Positions 60,502 through 64,000 of a stretch of 64,000 bases of DNA are shown piece after piece. Position 1 is the first letter of the stretch. Each line of letters begins with the position of its first letter. Location: contig NZ_JADKSJ010000001.1 in NCBI RefSeq assembly GCF_015351235.1, positions 1,629,668 through 1,693,667 of the forward strand, written 5' to 3'. This DNA comes from Plantibacter sp. VKM Ac-2880. GTDB lineage: Bacteria > Actinomycetota > Actinomycetes > Actinomycetales > Microbacteriaceae. The position numbers and the translations under genes are program-made. Under the pieces are notes generated by a model that was not told the DNA's origin, searched no databases, and was given only the letters and a program-made list of their open reading frames with translations.

Positions 60502-61698
60502 TCAGCTGGTGAGCCGCGCGAGCCCGTCGACGGCGCGCGTGAGGACCTCGGTGCGTTTGCAGAATGCGAATCGGACGAGTGACGCATAGTCCGGGTCGCG
60601 CCGGTCCAGGCAGAACGCCGACAACGGCACGGCGACGACGCCGGCGAGTTCCGGCAGGGCGCGACAGAACGCGGCCGCGTCGCGATGGCCGAGTGGTGCT
60701 GCGTCCGCCACGATGAAGTAGGTGCCGTCGGGTCGGAAGGTCTCGAAGCCCGCCGCCGAGAGCCCCGCGCTCAGGAGGTCGCGTTTCCCCCGGAGACCGT
60801 CGGCGATCGCGGTGAAGGCGTCGTCGGGGAGGCGGAGCCCCGTCGCCATGGCCGGCTGGAACGGCGCTCCGTTGACGTAGCTGAGGTACTGCTTCACGGT
60901 CGAGACCGCCGTGACGAGCTCGCGTGGACCGGTCAGCCAACCGATCTTCCAGCCCGTCGTGCTGAAGGTCTTGCCGCCCGAGGAGATCGTCAGCGTCCGC
61001 TCCGCGGCACCCGGAAGGGTCGCGATCGGGACGTGGGGGACGTCGAACGTCAGGTGTTCGTAGACCTCGTCGGTCACGATGAGGGCGTCGTGGCGGTCGG
61101 CGAGTTCGACGATGAGTTCGAGCGTCGACCGGTCGAGGACCGTGCCGGTCGGATTGTGCGGGGTGTTGACCAGGATGATCCGGGTCCGGTCGGTCACCGC
61201 GGCGCGGAGTTCCTCCGGATCGGGTTGGAAGTCCGGTGCGAGCAGCTTCACCGTCCGGTGCCTGCCCCCGGCGAGCGCGATGAGGCCGCCGTACGCGTCG
61301 TAGAACGGTTCGAAGGTCACCACCTCGTCACCGCGCTCGACGAGGGCGAGCAGGGAGGCGGCGAGCGCTTCGGTCGCTCCGGCCGTGACGAGCACCTCTC
61401 CCTGGGGATCGGGGTCGAGACCGTAGAAGCGTCGTTGGTGCTCGGCGATGGCGGTGCGGAGGTCGAGGGTGCCGGGGCCGGGCGGGTACTGGTTCTCGCC
61501 CCGTTCGATCGCGGCGATCGCTTCGGCGAGCACGGCGTCCGGTCCGTCCTCGTCGGGGAACCCCTGGCCGAGGTTCACCGCGCCGGTCTGCAGGGCGAGG
61601 GCGCTCATCTCGGCGAAGATCGTCGAGGAGACGGCGCCCTGCTCGTCCACGAGTCCGGCGCCCTCCGCAGTGCGGCGCCAAGGTCCGTCAACCACCAT
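60502..61698 (-). CDS. PLP aminotransferase of the Rv0858c/kynurenine aminotransferase type
   Basis: A 398-residue class I/II aminotransferase. Features: VSSTIFAEMSALALQTGAVNLGQGFPDEDGP, the NTPHNPTGTV motif, the PLP-lysine region SSGGKTFSTTGWKIGW and a conserved YLSYVNGAPFQPA. The sequence is strikingly like mycobacterial Rv0858c, annotated as DapC, so it may be a second N-succinyl-diaminopimelate aminotransferase or a general methionine/kynurenine-type transaminase. ATG 61698 follows GGAGGGAG. It stands alone and ends at the proX terminator. Confidence 0.9.
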   Translation of the reverse strand: MVVDGPWRRTAEGAGLVDEQGAVSSTIFAEMSALALQTGAVNLGQGFPDEDGPDAVLAEAIAAIERGENQYPPGPGTLDLRTAIAEHQRRFYGLDPDPQGEVLVTAGATEALAASLLALVERGDEVVTFEPFYDAYGGLIALAGGRHRTVKLLAPDFQPDPEELRAAVTDRTRIILVNTPHNPTGTVLDRSTLELIVELADRHDALIVTDEVYEHLTFDVPHVPIATLPGAAERTLTISSGGKTFSTTGWKIGWLTGPRELVTAVSTVKQYLSYVNGAPFQPAMATGLRLPDDAFTAIADGLRGKRDLLSAGLSAAGFETFRPDGTYFIVADAAPLGHRDAAAFCRALPELAGVVAVPLSAFCLDRRDPDYASLVRFAFCKRTEVLTRAVDGLARLTS

Positions 61699-61856
61699 GT
61701 CGATCTCCCTCCGTGGCCTGAATGACAGGCCGTCTCCAATCTAGGACACCACCCACGGCGGCTTGCGGCGAAGACCTAGCCCGCGTACAGCCCGTGCGAA
61801 TGAAACACACAGCTCGGCGCGGGAAGCTGACTGCGCTTGGAAGGAGCAGAACCACC

Positions 61857-63539
61857 ATGACCGAACCCGCAGACGGACAGCAGCCCGCCGAACACCCCGA
61901 GTCCACCCCCGACGGGGAGACCACGCCGCAGTCCGCAGCCGCTGAGCAGGCCGGCGGTCCCGCCGCCGCGGGTGAGACCCGGCCGTCGACGGCCGGTGCG
62001 TACTTCCCGCCGCCGACCGCGACGCAGCCGACCGAGCCGCTGTACGGCCAGGCCGCGCAGCCGCCGCTCGGGTCGCCGCAGCAGGGGTCTCCCTACCAGC
62101 AGTCGTCGCAGTATCCGAGCGCGGCGTTCACGCGTCAACCGCAGCCGAACGCGTACGGCGCCTACCAGCAGCAGCCGGCCCAGCCGCAGGCAGGGCACCC
62201 GCAGCCCAGACACCCACAGTCCGGCCAGCCTGGCGCCGGGCAGTACCAGCCCGGCCAGCAGCCCGGTGCCTACGGTGCGTCGCCCTACGCCCAGCAGCAC
62301 GGCGGGACCCCGACGGCGCCCCGCCCGAAGAAGACGAACCGTCCGCTCGCCGGGATGGTCGCGATGCTCGCGGTCGGAGCCCTCATCGGCGGCGCGTCAG
62401 GCGCGGGAGCGACCCTCTGGGTGACGAACGCGACGAAGTCGAGCGTGTCGAGCAACGAGGCCGGGTCGAAGGCCTTCGCGATCAACGACGACGCCGACGT
62501 CAGCCTCACGACGGCCATCGCCGCGACGGCCGGGCCGAGTGTCGTGACGCTGTCGGTGCAGGGAGGCCAGAGCGCCGGTACCGGTTCGGGCATCGTGCTC
62601 AGCAAGGACGGGTACGTCCTGACGAACACCCACGTCGTGACCCTCGACGGTCAGGTCGCCGACCCCGCCATCCGGGTCACGGACGCGAACGGCAAGCTGT
62701 ACACCGCCAAGCTCGTCGGCACTGACCCCGTCTACGACCTCGCCGTCATCAAGCTCGAAGACGCATCCGGCCTCAGCCCGATGGAGTTCGCGAACTCGGA
62801 CAAGCTCAACGTCGGCGAGACGGCCGTCGCGATCGGCGCACCGCTCGGCTTGGCCGGAACGGTCACCGACGGGATCGTCAGCGCCCTGAACCGCAGCATC
62901 ACCGTCGCCTCCTCCGCCGTGCCGGATTCCGGTTCCGGCGACGACGGTGGCTCGGACGACCCGAACGGCGACAATCAGAGCCCCTGGAACTTCGACGTCC
63001 CGGGCAAGACGCCGACGGCGCCGACCTCCTCGATCTCCATCGCGGTCATCCAGACCGACGCGGCGATCAACCCCGGCAACTCCGGTGGCGCACTCGTCGA
63101 CGGCACCGGCAAGCTCATCGGCGTCAACGTCGCCATCGCGAGCGCCGGGAGCACCGACTCGTCCTCGCAGAGCGGGAGCATCGGCGTCGGCTTCGCGATC
63201 CCCGCCAACATCGCCAAGCGCGTCTCGGACGAGATCATCAAGACGGGGAAGGCGACCCACGGCTTGCTCGGCGCCACCGTGAAGGATGCCGCGAGCGACG
63301 CGAAGAGCACCGTCGCCGGGGCGCTCATCGACAAGGTGACCGACAACGGTGCCGCCCAGGCCGCCGGCCTGAAGTCGGGCGACATCGTGACGGAGTTCAA
63401 CGGTGTGCCGATCACCGGAGCGAACGACCTGACCGCGCAGGTCCGGGCGCTCGCCGGTGGGGCGACGGCGAAGGTCACCTTCACCCGGGGGAGCGATTCG
63501 CAGAGTGCCGAGGTCACGCTCGGGGAACTCGCGCTCTGA
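61857..63539 (+). CDS. HtrA-type membrane serine protease (DegP/PDZ)
   Basis: A 560-residue protein with a long Pro/Gln/Gly-rich cytoplasmic head (about 160 residues), a single transmembrane segment (about 165-190) and an extracytoplasmic trypsin-like domain with His259 (TNTHVV), Asp294 (YDLAVIKL) and Ser409 (GNSGGA), then one PDZ domain (about 460-550, with GLKSGDIVTEFNGVPI). Between Asp and Ser is a variable acidic loop (GSGDDGGSDDPNGDN). It is an envelope-quality-control protease by family. AAGGAG lies ten bases before ATG 61857; the upstream frame is unrelated. Confidence 0.94.
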   Translation: MTEPADGQQPAEHPESTPDGETTPQSAAAEQAGGPAAAGETRPSTAGAYFPPPTATQPTEPLYGQAAQPPLGSPQQGSPYQQSSQYPSAAFTRQPQPNAYGAYQQQPAQPQAGHPQPRHPQSGQPGAGQYQPGQQPGAYGASPYAQQHGGTPTAPRPKKTNRPLAGMVAMLAVGALIGGASGAGATLWVTNATKSSVSSNEAGSKAFAINDDADVSLTTAIAATAGPSVVTLSVQGGQSAGTGSGIVLSKDGYVLTNTHVVTLDGQVADPAIRVTDANGKLYTAKLVGTDPVYDLAVIKLEDASGLSPMEFANSDKLNVGETAVAIGAPLGLAGTVTDGIVSALNRSITVASSAVPDSGSGDDGGSDDPNGDNQSPWNFDVPGKTPTAPTSSISIAVIQTDAAINPGNSGGALVDGTGKLIGVNVAIASAGSTDSSSQSGSIGVGFAIPANIAKRVSDEIIKTGKATHGLLGATVKDAASDAKSTVAGALIDKVTDNGAAQAAGLKSGDIVTEFNGVPITGANDLTAQVRALAGGATAKVTFTRGSDSQSAEVTLGELAL

Positions 63540-63559
63540 CGCTCGGGGTCCGCAGTCCC

Positions 63560-63593
63560 GGAGACGCCCGCCCGGGACCGTGCGGGCGTCTCC
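63560..63593 (+). terminator. Terminator after the HtrA gene
   Basis: A perfect 12-bp stem (63560-63571 against 63582-63593) with a 10-base loop, 20 bases after the stop. Confidence 0.75.
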
Positions 63594-63623
63594 GCGTCCG
63601 GGGCTGTGCCCGTGACCGGCTGC

Positions 63624-63629
63624 TAGGCT
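63624..63629 (+). promoter_or_regulatory. Candidate -10 box for the glycosyltransferase gene
   Basis: TAGGCT lies 30 bases before the ATG, the same hexamer as upstream of gltA; the leader contains GGAG. Confidence 0.4.
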
Positions 63630-63659
63630 CGATCGAACGAAACACGGAGTGAACCCCAC

Positions 63660-64000
63660 ATGTCGAACGACCGAGGCCAGGCCGACGCACCGTCGTTGCC
63701 CGGAGTCTCCTACGTGATGCCCGTGTTGAACGACGTGCGGCACGTCCGAGCAGCCGTCGACAGCCTGCTCGCGCAGGACTACGCGGGCGACGTCGAGATC
63801 ACCATCGCCGTCGGTCCGAGCATCGACGGCACGACGGAACTGGTCCGCTCGCTCCAGGCCGCGGACCCGCGCATCCACGTGCTCGAGAACCATGTCGGCT
63901 CGACCCCGGCTGGGCTGAACCTCGCCATCTCGGCGTCGACCCATCCGATCGTCATCCGGGTCGACGCCCATTCGGAGCTGCCGAGCGACTACGCCCGGAT
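63660..64000 (+). CDS. Family 2 glycosyltransferase, 3'-truncated by the window
   Basis: The first 113 residues of a GT-A fold glycosyltransferase. Visible features are the starting strand VSYVMPVLNDVRHVRAAVDSL, the nucleotide-sugar-binding IAVGPSIDGT and the later VIRVDAHSELPSDY, in which the Asp is the start of a DxD-like element. It resembles ExoA-like polysaccharide enzymes. Start ATG 63660 follows GGAG. The remainder, the substrate and the gene's neighbours lie beyond the window. Confidence 0.85.
   Translation, partial: MSNDRGQADAPSLPGVSYVMPVLNDVRHVRAAVDSLLAQDYAGDVEITIAVGPSIDGTTELVRSLQAADPRIHVLENHVGSTPAGLNLAISASTHPIVIRVDAHSELPSDYAR

Noticed and set aside
1-64000. CRISPR arrays, insertion sequences, prophage genes and toxin-antitoxin pairs
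   Set aside because: None was seen; the only repeats are the short dispersed palindrome and the helicase-tail array.

Overview
The window is a gene-dense, high-GC stretch of a Gram-positive actinobacterial chromosome. Coding strands show strong G/C bias at third codon positions, GTG starts are frequent, and lipoboxes, Tat signals and mycobacterial-type housekeeping genes are present (FdxA-DapC, TatB, Mrp, DUF3107, DUF3117, AdnAB, UvrD2, DUF2342, UPF0182). The gene set and order fit the Microbacteriaceae best; I cannot fix the genus from the sequence alone. No prophage, insertion sequence, CRISPR array or integrase is visible.

Layout. 0.35-5.7 kb: a plus-strand oligopeptide/dipeptide ABC operon (lipoprotein, two permeases, fused double ATPase). 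5.8-6.4 kb: a membrane PH-domain protein. 6.4-12.5 kb: a second peptide ABC system, with ATPase and permeases on the minus strand and the binding lipoprotein divergent. 12.6-15.0 kb: TypA/BipA GTPase and a small lipoprotein. 15.0-18.6 kb: the EfeUOB iron importer, with a DtxR/IdeR-type box upstream. 18.8-25.8 kb: a small membrane protein, FdxA, DapC, citrate synthase, divergent dapD/dapE (succinylase branch of lysine/meso-DAP synthesis) and a PIG-V-like mannosyltransferase. 25.9-30.9 kb: DUF3117, an O-methyltransferase, TatB, then a minus-strand operon of soluble MgtE/CBS protein, DUF1003 and Mrp, and a YflT-like protein. 30.9-34.3 kb: Xaa-Pro aminopeptidase, an endonuclease/exonuclease/phosphatase-fold membrane protein and a PHP phosphoesterase. 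34.6-54.6 kb: DEAD-box helicase, ferritin-like MiaE-type protein, DUF3107, AdnA-AdnB helicase-nuclease, a kinase-like protein lacking its catalytic Asp, NudC, UvrD2, a ThiF-like protein, a DUF2342 zincin, a PDZ-Lon protease and a UPF0182 membrane protein. 54.8 kb: an initiator tRNA. 54.9-60.4 kb: alanine dehydrogenase with a divergent Lrp regulator, then a ProVWX compatible-solute importer. 60.5-64.0 kb: a second aminotransferase, an HtrA-type membrane protease and a truncated family 2 glycosyltransferase.

Two blocks follow gene orders I recall from Mycobacterium tuberculosis (the Rv1165-Rv1232 and Rv3193-Rv3211 neighbourhoods). They lie next to each other here, so most of the window is conserved actinobacterial backbone. 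Within it, the more unusual points are: eleven genes that share a TAnnnT box 6-7 nt before the start codon (leaderless-type promoters), a loss of sigE/rseA between the methyltransferase and tatB, the kinase-like protein without its catalytic residues, a ThiF-like protein without a YcaO partner, and a short dispersed intergenic palindrome also seen by general recollection in other actinobacteria. I found no convincing wholly new multi-gene system.
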